A stretch of DNA of 64,000 nucleotides, taken from Persicimonas caeni (lineage in GTDB: Bacteria; Myxococcota_A; Bradymonadia; Bradymonadales; Bradymonadaceae). The position numbers were made by a program, and so were the translations under genes. Every line of letters begins with the position of its first letter. Position 1 is the first letter of the stretch. The stretch spans positions 4,243,074 through 4,307,073 of the forward strand of contig NZ_CP041186.1 of the NCBI RefSeq assembly GCF_006517175.1, written 5' to 3'. Below, piece by piece: positions 50,702-61,100 of the stretch. A model generated the notes under the pieces. The model worked only from the letters and a program-made list of their open reading frames with translations, did no database searches and was not told the DNA's origin.

Positions 50702-51559
50702 ATGAATTACGATGCGCTCATGGCCTTTGCGGTTTTCGCCCGGCACCGGAATTTCACGCGCGCCGCCGAAGAACTCTTCATCTCTCAACCCGCGCTCCAC
50801 CAGAAGGTGAGCAAGCTGTCCGAGGAGCTCGACGTGCCGCTATACGTGCGCAATGGTCGAGAGCTGACGCTGACCGAGGAGGGTCGCATCGTCGCGGCGC
50901 ATGCGCGCGAGGTCGGCTCTTTGACCGAGGACGTCATCGCCCGGCTCGACGCATCGAAGCGACGGGGCACCGTCGCGCTGGCCTCCGGCGCCGGGGCGTT
51001 CTTGCATCTGATCGAGCCGGTGATTCCCAGAGCGCGCAAGGGCCCCTTTCCCCTGCGCTTGTTGACGATGCGCGGCCACGAGGCCGCCGAGGCCGTTCGC
51101 CAGGCGCGCGCCCACGTAGCGGTGGGGGTCTTCGAGGGGAACCGGCACGGCTTGGAGTGTCACCCCTGGCTCGACGTCGATCAGATGCTAGTCGTCCCCG
51201 CCGATCACAGGCTCGCCGGCCATAGCGAAGTCGTCGCCGCCGACCTCGAAGGCGAGTCGTTGATCGTGCCGCCCGAGGGCCATCCCAACCGCGTCAAGAC
51301 CGAGCGCGTTCTGTCCGGTGTCACCTGGCACAACGCGGTGGAAGCGCTGGGCTACGAGTTGGCCATCGCGTTTGTCGGCCACCGGCTCGGCGTCACGATC
51401 ATGAACGACTTCGTCAACTTGCCCGACGGGTTCGTGGGTATCCCCATGCTTGGATTTCCAACCGTGACGTTCGAGGTCGCCGTGCGCGAAGGCACGCCCC
51501 ACGAAGGCGCGCGCTGGCTGTGCGACCTGTTGCTCGGCGCAAACCAGCTCGACGATTGA
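50702..51559 (+). CDS. LysR-family transcriptional regulator
   Basis: 285 residues from ATG 50702. The winged helix-turn-helix is typical: MNYDALMAFAVFARHRNFTR, then AAEELFISQPALHQKVSKLS and LTEEGRIVAAHARE. The effector domain (about 90-285) has a slightly short C-terminus. It uses Gln-Lys (HQKVSKLSEEL) where many members have Ser-Arg (SRQIRRLE). Effector unknown; the divergent lipoprotein gene is the probable target by the usual LysR arrangement. Confidence 0.88.
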   Translation: MNYDALMAFAVFARHRNFTRAAEELFISQPALHQKVSKLSEELDVPLYVRNGRELTLTEEGRIVAAHAREVGSLTEDVIARLDASKRRGTVALASGAGAFLHLIEPVIPRARKGPFPLRLLTMRGHEAAEAVRQARAHVAVGVFEGNRHGLECHPWLDVDQMLVVPADHRLAGHSEVVAADLEGESLIVPPEGHPNRVKTERVLSGVTWHNAVEALGYELAIAFVGHRLGVTIMNDFVNLPDGFVGIPMLGFPTVTFEVAVREGTPHEGARWLCDLLLGANQLDD

Positions 51560-51733
51560 TGGAGTCGAAGAGGGCCTTCCACGAGCCATCCCTCCACACC
51601 CGCCTCGCCTGCACCCTCCCAATGTGCTAGCCTACGGGCTCATCCGAATTTCTGTACATCCTGGCCCTGTTGGGGGGCCGATGAGGCGTAGCTCGGAATC
51701 GTCAACGTGACTTTGGGCACTGTGAGGTGCGAG

Positions 51734-53791
51734 ATGCACGCTGTTGGTGAGGATGTGAGCGGGTTTGTCCGGCAGGCTTGCTTTGGGCAGGTCGACGTGC
51801 GGCGTCTGGCTGGAATGATGCGCGGCTTCGAGGCGGCCGACGCCGAGGAGCTCGTCTGGACGCTCATCGAGGAGCGGCACTGCGAGCAGGCTGCGGCGGT
51901 GGTCGTCGCCGCGCACGTGGCCGGCTGTGCGGTGAGCGTGGCGGTGCTCGAGCCCCTTCTGGCCTATCCCTTTGGCGTGCTCGGCAAGTATATGGCCCTG
52001 GTGCGGGCGGTCGAGGGCGACCTGATCGACGCCCTCATGGAGTTGTGGAAGAGCGGGCGCATCGATAACCAGATCGAGTTGGCGCTCGCCTATTATATCG
52101 GCCGGCGCTGCGAGGAGCCGCCGCCCGAGGCCGTGTCGCAGTTGCGGCTGATGTGCCGCATGACCTTCAACGAGGCGACCATGAGCGCTCTGGGCGAGGT
52201 GGTGCGCCTGTACGACGACCCGGAGCTGAACAAGCTCGGCGAGCGTCACGTCGAGCTCGCCAAAGCCCATCCGCAGAAGCACCTGTTCGAGCGCATGGTC
52301 ACCCGCCCGCCCCTCGAGCTTTTGCCCGAGCGCGCCGCGCGTCAGGTGGTCATCGGGCGTACCGTGCAGCGAAGCGGCGACGAGGTGGGGCGCAACGACC
52401 CGTGTCCGTGTGACAGTGGACGCAAATACAAGAAGTGTTGCCTGCGGAATGGAAATCGCGGTGGGCGCAAGCGTCCTGCGGTGGCGCGCAAGCTGACCGA
52501 CGAGCAATTTCGGGCGCTTCCGGCTCACGAGATCATCGCGCTCGACCTCGACGAGCTGAACGAGGCGCGGGTGCTCATGGCGTTCGAGCAACTGGTCAGG
52601 TTCGGCTGGTTCGACCACGCGGCGCGTGTGCTGGCCCATATGGAAGAGCGCGACGTCGAGGAGATCGTGGAGCATCGAGGTCGGATGGTCGAGCGCGCTC
52701 TCTTTGCCGGCGAGCTCGACGTGGTGCGCCATCAGACTCAGTTCATGGACGAGGAGGCCGTCGCGCAGGTCGAGTTCGACCTGCTCCTCGGCGAGGAGGG
52801 CGTAACCGTGGCCGAACTCGCCGAGACGGCGCTACGGGTGCTTCGCCAAGAGGGCACCGACGAGTTGCCCGACCAGGCCGATCTGGCCGTCGCGCTGCTT
52901 CGCCGCCACCCTCCGTTGGGCATCCTCGTGGCCCGCGGGGCGATGTCTGGCGAGGACGCCAAGGACGCGGACATGCTCGCCCAGATGGTCGAAGAGGCGC
53001 GTGACAAGCTGCGGCTCCCCGCCGGCGACCGCGCCTCACAGATTCGCGACTTCTGGGCCGAAGAGCGCATGGAGTCCGAGCTTCGCGACCTGCTGCAGCG
53101 CATCGAGACCGCGCGACAGCGCAAGGAGGCTGCCGAGGCCGAGGAGTTGCGCCGCAAATACGCCGAGGCGCGCCGCGAGCGCGAGGACTTCAAGGCGCAG
53201 TTAGCCAAGCTGCAACGACAACTCGAGCGCGCCGAGAAGCCAGCGGACAAGGTTCCCGCACACGCCGCCGGTCCAGACGCTCCCGAAGATCCGGAGCATC
53301 AGGTGGCCCGCCTGCGCCAGAAGATCGAGCGGCTCAAGGGGATCATCGACGAGAAGAACGAGCGGCAAAGCGCGCTTCGCGAGCAGGTCTCCCAGTTGCA
53401 CGAGCGCATCGAGGCGAGCGAAGCCGACGGCCCTCACGACAGCGTCGACACCGCGGAGGCCGCCTTCGACGCGCTCGACGCCGCCGAGCCCGACGCCTCG
53501 TGCGCCGTCTGCATGCTGCCGCGCTTCGACGCCGCCTTCGAGAGCGCGATGGGGCGGCTGCCTTCGTCGGTGGTGCGCCGCGCCGTCGAGAGCGCCACCG
53601 AGTTGGCCACGGCCGACACGGCTCACTGGACCGACGTCAAACGCCTGAGGACGGCCGACGTCTACACCCGCCGCGTCGGCCGACACTGGCGTATGTTCTT
53701 TCGGCTCGATCCCGAGCAGGCGAGCCTGGTGGTGCTCGAGGTCGTCTCCCGCCAGGACTTCGAGCGGGCGTTGTTGCGGTATCGTGGCTGA
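51734..53791 (+). CDS. SEC-C protein with coiled coil and RelE-like C-terminus
   Basis: 685 residues from ATG 51734, chosen for GAGGTG six bases upstream; GTG 51707 is in frame. Layout: helical repeats (1-210); a SEC-C zinc motif GRNDPCPCDSGRKYKKCC at about 220; a second helical region; a long coiled coil (about 450-590) interrupted by a Pro/Ala linker; and a last 100 residues resembling a RelE/ParE-type fold (VYTRRVGRHWRMFFRLDPEQ, then LVVLEVVSRQDFERAL). No antitoxin-like gene sits beside it. A toxin-fold domain at the end of a large SEC-C protein is an odd combination; the RelE resemblance is by pattern only. Confidence 0.75.
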   Translation: MHAVGEDVSGFVRQACFGQVDVRRLAGMMRGFEAADAEELVWTLIEERHCEQAAAVVVAAHVAGCAVSVAVLEPLLAYPFGVLGKYMALVRAVEGDLIDALMELWKSGRIDNQIELALAYYIGRRCEEPPPEAVSQLRLMCRMTFNEATMSALGEVVRLYDDPELNKLGERHVELAKAHPQKHLFERMVTRPPLELLPERAARQVVIGRTVQRSGDEVGRNDPCPCDSGRKYKKCCLRNGNRGGRKRPAVARKLTDEQFRALPAHEIIALDLDELNEARVLMAFEQLVRFGWFDHAARVLAHMEERDVEEIVEHRGRMVERALFAGELDVVRHQTQFMDEEAVAQVEFDLLLGEEGVTVAELAETALRVLRQEGTDELPDQADLAVALLRRHPPLGILVARGAMSGEDAKDADMLAQMVEEARDKLRLPAGDRASQIRDFWAEERMESELRDLLQRIETARQRKEAAEAEELRRKYAEARREREDFKAQLAKLQRQLERAEKPADKVPAHAAGPDAPEDPEHQVARLRQKIERLKGIIDEKNERQSALREQVSQLHERIEASEADGPHDSVDTAEAAFDALDAAEPDASCAVCMLPRFDAAFESAMGRLPSSVVRRAVESATELATADTAHWTDVKRLRTADVYTRRVGRHWRMFFRLDPEQASLVVLEVVSRQDFERALLRYRG

Positions 53792-53835
53792 CGAGCAAGA
53801 CGAGCGTCGCAACCCTTCCAACCCACCAAGAACGC

Positions 53836-53878
53836 AAAAAGCCCCGGCCCCCGCTGCGGACAGCGGGGCCGGGGCTTT
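53836..53878 (-). terminator. Strong bidirectional intrinsic terminator
   Basis: GCCCCGGCCCCCGCTG pairs with CAGCGGGGCCGGGGC in a long GC stem, with A5 on the left and T3 on the right. Read on the minus strand it ends cspA with a T5 run; read on the plus strand it can end the SEC-C gene transcript. It lies between the two convergent stops. Confidence 0.9.
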
Positions 53879-53925
53879 CAACGCTTGGCTACACGCGAGC
53901 GTGAGCTAAGCGATGGTCACGCTCC

Positions 53926-54138
53926 TCAGAGCTGGACCACGTTTGCAGCTTTGGCGCCTTTCGGGCCCATCTCGACGTCGAATTCGACGGCGGCGTCTTC
54001 GGCGATGGTTTTGAACCCGGTTTGTGCGAGCGCGTTGAAGTGCAAGAAGACGTCATCGCCTCCATCGTTGCGCTCGATGAAGCCGTAACCTTTGTCTTCG
54101 TTGAACCACTTCACTTTGCCTTCGACTCTGTTCGACAT
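53926..54138 (-). CDS. cspA: Cold-shock protein
   Basis: 70 residues, the normal CspA-family length. RNA-binding motifs [18 protein letters not shown] (RNP1, KGYGFI) and DVFLHFNAL (RNP2) are intact. It binds single-stranded RNA/DNA as an RNA chaperone. GGAAAA lies upstream of the ATG. The gene ends before the shared terminator at 53836-53878. Confidence 0.95.
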   Translation of the reverse strand: MSNRVEGKVKWFNEDKGYGFIERNDGGDDVFLHFNALAQTGFKTIAEDAAVEFDVEMGPKGAKAANVVQL

Positions 54139-54578
54139 GCTTTTTCCTTGTAGTGTGGTGCTCTCTTACAGTGAATCCCCGTGCGGTCCGCTGCGCAAAA
54201 CAAGACTATCAATGCGCGCAGAGACCACTCGTGAGGGTCTTTCTCGAACGCTCGAACCGTCGAGCGCTCGTCTTTTGGATGGACCAGCTAGACCTGATTA
54301 AACTTGTTCAGGCAAATCTACGAAGGAAGGAAGATGCTAGGTTCCAACAGTGCGGATGTGCGTGAAAAAACCAAATACCAGAGAAAAGGCGGGTTTTCCT
54401 AAAGATGTTGCGAGCGGGGGTTGCCCTCTCGCCGAGGCCAGCCCTAACAGCCATCGACCCGTATAGCAAGGCCGATTGCAGATTGTTCGAGCGAGGGCAC
54501 AGCCGACAGGTCGCGAGGGCACTGCCGACAGGTCGCGGTTGACGCCGCGCCGGGCCCGGCGCATCATCTTTCGGAGCC
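54139..54578. other. Intergenic between divergent cspA and kinase genes
   Basis: No gene supported. It must hold the cspA promoter and 5' leader and the kinase promoter. The only clear structure is the tandem repeat at 54491-54534 and a following GC-rich dyad (GCGCCGGGCCCGGCGC). Confidence 0.5.
54491..54534. repeat. Two tandem 22-bp units upstream of the kinase gene
   Basis: GCGAGGGCAC(A or T)GCCGACAGGTC occurs twice head to tail with one mismatch, 45 bp before the kinase start. Two helical turns apart, the copies could be a paired protein-binding site; no factor can be named. Confidence 0.6.
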
Positions 54579-57500
54579 GTGCCCTCACAAGTCGTAGCCA
54601 TGCCCCAAGTCGCTCATTATGACATCGTCGACCTCCTGGGTGAGGGAGGAATGGCGGTGGTCTATCGCGCCGTCGACGCACGTGATGGTGTGGAGGTGGC
54701 GCTCAAGATTCTCAATGCCAAGCTGGGCGGGGACGCGGCCCACCGTGATATGCTGCGTGAGGAGGTGCGCGCCGCCGCGCGGCTGCGTCATTCCAATGTG
54801 GTGCGTGTGCTCGATCTGGGGCGCGTGCCCCACCATTTGGAACTGACGGGTGGGCATGTGGTCGGTGCCGGCCAAGACTATATGGTCATGGAGCTCGTCG
54901 ACGGGCCGAGCCTGGAGGAGCGTAAAGCGCTTCGCTGGCTCGAAATCAAGTCGCTCTTGCTGCAGGTGCTCGGCGCACTGGCGAACGCCCACGCTCACGG
55001 GGTCATCCACCGCGACCTGAAACCGGCCAATATTCTACTCGCCGACGATGGGCGCACGCTCACCCCCAAGGTGACCGATTTTGGCATCGCCCGCATCGAC
55101 ATCGAGCAGATCGACACCGGCCGCGGCGAGGCATTCGCGGGCACGCCCGATTACGTGGCGCCCGAGCAGATTGTAGGTACGCCGCGCGACCAGGGGCCGT
55201 GGACTGACCTGTACGCGGTCGGTTGTCTGGCCTGGGAGTTGGTCACCGGCGAGCCGCCGTTTCGCTCCGAACACTGGCTCCAGACGCTGCGCAAGCATAC
55301 CCACCAGCCGCTGCCCGCCCTGCCGGCCGACGTTCAGGTTCCCGCCGGGTTCGAAGGCTGGCTTCGGCGCCTGCTCGCCAAGGATACCCGCGAGCGATTC
55401 CGCCGCGCCGCCGACGCGGCCTACGCGCTGGTTCGGCTCTCCCCGATGCCCGACAACCCCTTTCCCCGTCCCTTCGAGATCGCGCTGCCTGAAGGTCATT
55501 CGACGATCAAGCTCGACCTGACGGCCCAGAATTCGCCGGTGACCTCGCCCGACGAGCCGTCGGCGATCGACGATACGATGGAGTTTTGCGCGGCTTCACC
55601 GCTCGCGCCCATCGTCGCGCCGCCCTTCCCGGCGAGCTTCGACCTCGACGAGCCGGTCGCCTCCGACGACGAATTGAACGCCGGCCTCGGCCTCTTCCAC
55701 ATGCGTCCCACTCCACTTGTGGGGCGTCAGAGCATCCAGAATAAGTTGTGGGCGACCTTGGCTCAGGTAAGTCGTACCGAGCAGTCGGCGTGCGTGGTTC
55801 TGCGCGGGCCATCGGGTACCGGCAAGTCGAGGCTGGCGCGTTGGTTGGTCGCCCGCGCCGAAGAGCTCGGCGTGGCCGACGGATGGAAAGCAATCCACGG
55901 CCAGCAGGAGGCGCCGCGGCTCGGGCTCGGCGGCATGGTTGCCAGGCAGTTTCGCTGCTTTGGTCAGACGCGTGACGAGGCCGCGCAGCGCCTCGATGAC
56001 TGGCTCGAGGTGTCGGAACACCGCGAGCGCAATCAGCCCGATGTACAGGCGCTGCTCGACCTGATGGCGGTCGACCGGCAGTCGGACACCCGGAACTCGG
56101 CGCCGAGCAGTCCCGCGCAGCAGCGCTCGGCGCTGAGGCGGCTGGTCGCCACCGCCTGCGCCGAGCGCACCTGCATCCTGTGGCTCGACGACCTGCAGTG
56201 GGGGCTCGAAGGCATCTCGTTCGCCCTCGAGCTACTCGAGCGCGATGACGTGCCTGTTTTGGTGGTCGCTACGGTCCAAGAAGAAGCCCTGGCCGACTCG
56301 GCGCGGGCTCGAGAGGCGCTCGCCCAACTCGAGGCGCACGGCCGAACGCGCCGCCTCGACGTCGATCCGCTGACCCGCCGGGCGCAGCTCGAAATGCTCG
56401 AGCGGATGGCTCAGCTGAGCCCCCAGGACGCCCGCGCCCTCGCCGAGCGTACCGGCGGCAACCCGATGTTCGCCGTCCAACTCGTCGGCGATTGCGTCGA
56501 TCGCGGCATCCTGCGCCCGACCCGTCAGGGCTTTGTGCTCGTCGAGGGAGCGCGACCGGAACTCGCCGGCGATGTGTACGAGGCGTTGCGCAGGCGCGTC
56601 GCTCGGGCGCTCGACACCTTGGCGGCCGATTCGCGCCGAGCAGGGTGGTTGGCGCTCGAATTGGCCGCCGCGCTCGGCCTCGAGGTCGACGTGGGCGAGT
56701 GGTCGCGTGTTTGTGAGTTGGCGCGGGTGAGCGTACCCGAAGGCCTGATGGATGCGCTCGCCTCGGCCCGCCTGATCGACCAGAGCCGGGGGGCGTTCTC
56801 CTTCATCCACGCCATGTTGCGAGAGACCCTGCTGCGGCGAGCTCGCTCGCAGGGCCGCTACCGCGCCGCGCATCGATTCTGTGCGCGCGCTTTTGTCGAC
56901 GACGGCCCCGGTACGCGTTGGTCGATGCGTCGACGTCGAGCGCATCACCTGATCGAGGCCGAGCAGTACGAGGAGGCCCTCGAGACCCTGCTCGCGCTGG
57001 CCAAGAATCAGCTCGATTTGGCCGATGGCGGCAGGGCGCGCGAATCTCTCGAACTCTTCGTGCGTACGGCTGCACATATTGAACTCGACCGCAAATCGCC
57101 GCTGGTGGCCGACGCTGTCATCTCGATGGCCCACAGCCTCGTCAACACTTCCGAATACCTCGTCGCCCGCTCCTTTGCTCGGGTCGGCGCGCATCTCGCG
57201 CGGGAACTCGCGGACCCGGCCTTGGAGGCTCGCGCCATCGCCGTTCAGGCGCAGTGGGAGCTCTTCTCGGGTAACCTCGACGAGGGCTTGGTTAACATCG
57301 AGCGAGCGATCGAGGTCCAAACTGAGGCCGGCGCCGACGTCCTTCGGTATCATCCGTTCGCCATGGCCGGCTACATGCTGGTCTTCGCCGGCCGCCTCGA
57401 CGAGGCGATCGACTGCGCCCGCAAAGCAGTCTCCTTGGCACGCGCCTCCGGTCAGCGCTGGCAACTGGGCCGCGCGCTCGAGTACGGCGCCTGGACGCTG

Positions 57501-58103
57501 CTCGAGGCGGGGCACCTGGACCAAGGGCGAGCGTGGGGTGAGCAGGTCCTGCAAATCGCCGAAGAGATCGGCCAGCCATTCTTGGCCAGCGGCGCTCGCG
57601 CGCTGCTCGCCGAATGCGCCCGCCGCGCCGGTCGCCATGATGAACTGGTTCGATGGGTCGAACAGGTGCGCGCCGAGGCGCACGAGTCGCACGGGGTGGC
57701 CCTCGCCGTGCTCGACATGCGCGTGGGTCTGTCCCGCCTCGAGCAACAGACCGGTGAGCCGGCCAAGCGCCTGCTCGAAGGAGTCATCGACGTGCTCCCC
57801 GAAGGCCTCGTCGAGCTGGCCTATGCGCGCGCCGGCCTCATCGTCGACGCGTTGCGCCGCGATCCCGACGCCGACGTCGCCGCCCACCTGAGCGCCATGG
57901 AGCCGGTGCGCCAGACGGGCAAGGTCGTGCTCGAGTTGGCCCGCCTGCTCGAGTGGGCGGCAGGCGAGGCGAGCGCGCGCGACCGCAGCGATGTCGCACG
58001 CACGCTGCTCGTCGACGCACGCGAGCAGCGACGCGGCCTGGGCGACCTCGACGCCGTTCGGCGCATCGACGAGCAGCTTGGCCTTCTCGACTCTGGATCG
58101 TGA
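54579..58103 (+). CDS. Ser/Thr kinase-AAA ATPase-TPR signalling protein
   Basis: 1,174 residues. Start GTG 54579 is preferred because CGGAG lies just upstream; ATG 54600 lacks one. Kinase domain about 10-285: GEGGMAVVYRA, Lys in VALKIL, HRDLKPANIL, DFGIAR, GTPDYVAPEQ, all canonical. Then a linker and an AAA-type ATPase (about 380-680) with GPSGTGKSRL (P-loop) and CILWLDDLQW (Walker B). The C-terminal 450 residues are TPR-like helical repeats. This PknK-like layout is typical of large kinases in Myxococcota and Actinobacteria. No membrane segment, so cytoplasmic. Followed 33 bp later by the primase-polymerase gene. Confidence 0.9.
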   Translation: MPSQVVAMPQVAHYDIVDLLGEGGMAVVYRAVDARDGVEVALKILNAKLGGDAAHRDMLREEVRAAARLRHSNVVRVLDLGRVPHHLELTGGHVVGAGQDYMVMELVDGPSLEERKALRWLEIKSLLLQVLGALANAHAHGVIHRDLKPANILLADDGRTLTPKVTDFGIARIDIEQIDTGRGEAFAGTPDYVAPEQIVGTPRDQGPWTDLYAVGCLAWELVTGEPPFRSEHWLQTLRKHTHQPLPALPADVQVPAGFEGWLRRLLAKDTRERFRRAADAAYALVRLSPMPDNPFPRPFEIALPEGHSTIKLDLTAQNSPVTSPDEPSAIDDTMEFCAASPLAPIVAPPFPASFDLDEPVASDDELNAGLGLFHMRPTPLVGRQSIQNKLWATLAQVSRTEQSACVVLRGPSGTGKSRLARWLVARAEELGVADGWKAIHGQQEAPRLGLGGMVARQFRCFGQTRDEAAQRLDDWLEVSEHRERNQPDVQALLDLMAVDRQSDTRNSAPSSPAQQRSALRRLVATACAERTCILWLDDLQWGLEGISFALELLERDDVPVLVVATVQEEALADSARAREALAQLEAHGRTRRLDVDPLTRRAQLEMLERMAQLSPQDARALAERTGGNPMFAVQLVGDCVDRGILRPTRQGFVLVEGARPELAGDVYEALRRRVARALDTLAADSRRAGWLALELAAALGLEVDVGEWSRVCELARVSVPEGLMDALASARLIDQSRGAFSFIHAMLRETLLRRARSQGRYRAAHRFCARAFVDDGPGTRWSMRRRRAHHLIEAEQYEEALETLLALAKNQLDLADGGRARESLELFVRTAAHIELDRKSPLVADAVISMAHSLVNTSEYLVARSFARVGAHLARELADPALEARAIAVQAQWELFSGNLDEGLVNIERAIEVQTEAGADVLRYHPFAMAGYMLVFAGRLDEAIDCARKAVSLARASGQRWQLGRALEYGAWTLLEAGHLDQGRAWGEQVLQIAEEIGQPFLASGARALLAECARRAGRHDELVRWVEQVRAEAHESHGVALAVLDMRVGLSRLEQQTGEPAKRLLEGVIDVLPEGLVELAYARAGLIVDALRRDPDADVAAHLSAMEPVRQTGKVVLELARLLEWAAGEASARDRSDVARTLLVDAREQRRGLGDLDAVRRIDEQLGLLDSGS

Positions 58104-58136
58104 CACTCGGCCGAGCGCGCGTTAAGCTGGCCGCCC

Positions 58137-61100
58137 ATGGGCCTCGACGCTTATCTCGCACAGCTAGAACCCCGCACAACCGGCTCGCCAGCAGCCCCTC
58201 CAAGCTCACTCATTGGGTTAGTTGGGCGCGGCTGGCGCGGCGTGCTCAAGCCGTGCGTCTTCTCGAAGAGCATCAAGATCGGCATTCCGGGGGAGGACCT
58301 TCGCAGCCTCGTCGAGAGCTGGCCGGGCCAAGAGACCGTCGGTCGAAGCCACCAGGTCCACTCGCTCGACGTCTCGGCAGGGCCCTTTTGGCGCAGCGGG
58401 TTCTCGACCTCGATGGCCTGGGCGAACGTCGACTTCGACGCCCCGTGCCGCGACTGCGCCGCCCAGCACACCGCGTCGACCTGCTCGCACAAAGACCCGC
58501 TCGAGGCGGCCGTCGAACTCGCCTACGCCGACGCCTTCGCCTTCCACGAGCTGCTCGAAAAGTCGGGGCTGCAGGCCAGCGGCTTCGTCGACGGGCGCTT
58601 CGTCGTCGGCGACTACACGCTGGTGCTCAGCGGTCGGCGTGGCGTGGGCGTGTTGTTCTCTCGGCTCTTGCCTCCCAATGCCTACGCGGGCTTGCGCCAG
58701 CGGATCGACGAGCTGGACGCCGACTTCCCAACACTCGACAAGGGCGCACTACGCACCAAGCCGGGGCCGGTTCGCCTGCCGCTCAGCCAGCATCCAGGCG
58801 AGCCTGACGGACCCAATGCAGGCCTGCGCTTGCCGCTCGACCCGGCGCTCATCGGCCCGACGCTCACCGCCGACGAGGCGCGCCTGCTCCAAAAGTGCAG
58901 CCTCGTGTGGGCGAAGGCTGCCCGCGAGGGCGGCGTCGAGCGTGTCGGCCACCTCGGCGACATCTTCGCGGGCGTGATGCTGCCCCGGACCGACCGCTCC
59001 GAGCCCTGGAAGGCGCTCGTCGGCCGGCTCGAGGGGCGGGCGCCCGCGCCGTCGACTTCCTCGTCGCGCTCCGACGGCGTACCCGACGGGCTCGAGCAGG
59101 CGTGCCGCGACCTCGGGCTCTTTCGCGGCTCGGGCAGTCGCAGTGTTTGGGTCTGGTGTCCCCTGTGCGGCGAGCGCACCGCTTGGATGACGCCCGACCG
59201 GGTGTTGCGATGCTTTCGCCAGAAATGTCCGGCCAGCAAGACCGACGGCGGGCTCCCATTCGAGGCGTGGCATCGCCAGAGCAACCTGCCGCCCGAGCGC
59301 ATCCTGCGCGTCTTCCAACAGGCGGCCGATCACGCCGAGGGGCCCGAGCACACCGTCGTCGCGCTGCGCGGGTTGCTGGGCCGCGACCTGCCGTTTCGCG
59401 CCGAGCACGTCCGGCCGCGCAATCGAGCCCGCATGGCTGCCGAGGAGGAGAGCGCACCCGTCGCCTTCTTCGACCCGTGGCTCGCCGCCTATTACGGCGA
59501 GCACCTCTCCGAGACCCTCGCCGACCTCGAACTCCGCGCCGACGCCGAAGGTATCTTGAACACCATCGGCTCGGGCCATGTCCCGCTGGACGAGCTCCCC
59601 AAGAGCGCCCACGAAGGCGACGCAGACGCGTCCGTCCCGGCGTTCGACTACTGGCCCCACACTCGCTCGTCGGACCTTGCTAAAGAGCTCGCCGACCACG
59701 ACACGCTGCACCTCGAGTTCGACGCCAACCCCGAGTTTGTGTGGCTCTCGTTCCCCGACGGCGCTCGCCTCGTCATCGAGTCCACGGTCCTGGGCGAAGC
59801 GCCTGTACGGAAGACCCTGGGCGCGCTCGACACCCTCGTCGTCTCGACGACCGACGACCTTCGCCACCTGCTCGACCGCGTCCCCTACGCGCAACTCAGA
59901 AGGCTGCCCATACGCACCCTCGAGCTGGCCGTACGCCTGCTGAACAACCGCCGCCAGAGCCTGCCCGTCCCCTTTAGCCGCTGGCGCCTCGCCCGCAAGC
60001 TGAGCCCCGAGCCCCTCACCCCGCTCGGCCTCGCCGACCTGCTGTACGAGGCGGTCGACGACCACGACCTGACCGAAACCTGCAGGCTCGAGAACGCCAT
60101 CGCGGTCGACGTCGCCGCCATGGAGCGCGCAGCGCCCTGCATCGACCAAGACGCCGTCGACCTGCGGCGCGAACAGCTCGAAGCCAACTGCACACGCGTC
60201 GAGCAGGCGCTGCAGCAATTCGTCGGCCCTTGCGCCAACCTGCACCGCGCCGGCGAGATTCGCGCGCGGTTTGCAGAAGAGGGCGTCTTGCTCGACAACG
60301 TCCAGGACACCACGCTCGCCCGCGCCGCCGACGCCGCCGACTGCCCCGCCGCGCGCTGGCTCACCGCCTACCGACGCTGGCGCCAGATGGTCACGCGCGC
60401 CAACGAGTTGCGCCTGCTCGACGTGCCGCTGACCTCGGCCGAATCCGGACAAGCGGCAGGGCAACAAGCAGGGCAACAAGCAGGACGACCGCACCCGACC
60501 GTCGACCAACTCGGCACGAGCACGGCGCGCTTCTCGTGGTCGAAGCCCCCGCTCGGGAGCATCTCCAAAGGCGCCCGCAAGTACTTGCACGCCGCCGACG
60601 GCCGAGTACTAGTCAGCGTCGACATCTCCCAGGCCCAGCTACGTATCGCCGCCGACCTGAGCGGCGACCCGGGCCTGCTCGCCGTCTTCGAGAGCCGACG
60701 AGACGTCCACCGCGCCATCGCCACCCAGCTGTTCGGCGAGCCGCCCGACGACCAGCAACGCTCCCAGGCAAAGGCGGTCAGCTTCGGCGTCTTGCTCGGC
60801 ATGGGCGCGCGCAAACTCGTCGACTACGCCGCCGGCTTCGGCGCCGAGGTCACAGCCGACGAGGCCGCCGCGCTCATCGAGCGCTTCTTCGCACAGTTTC
60901 CTAAGGTTCGCCGCTACCGCCATGACCTCTTCCACGCCATGCAAAAGCGCGGCTCGGTCGTCACCCCGAGCGGCCGACGCTGCCAATTCGACCCTCAAGG
61001 CGACGACCTCCACCCGGGCACGACGCTGGCCTACGTGCTGCAGATGACCGAGGCCGACATCATCAAGTCGGCGCTCTTGCAGGCGTGCAACACCCTCGAC

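Noticed and set aside
54308..54681. ORFs in the region upstream of the kinase gene
   Set aside because: Overlapping frames on one strand with no ribosome binding site, no motif, and partial overlap with the kinase start.
56232..58106. 624-codon minus-strand frame opposite the kinase-TPR gene
   Set aside because: Antisense shadow of the ATPase and TPR region.
58749..60590. 613-codon minus-strand frame opposite the primase-polymerase
   Set aside because: Antisense shadow; no motifs, whereas the plus strand has catalytic motifs.
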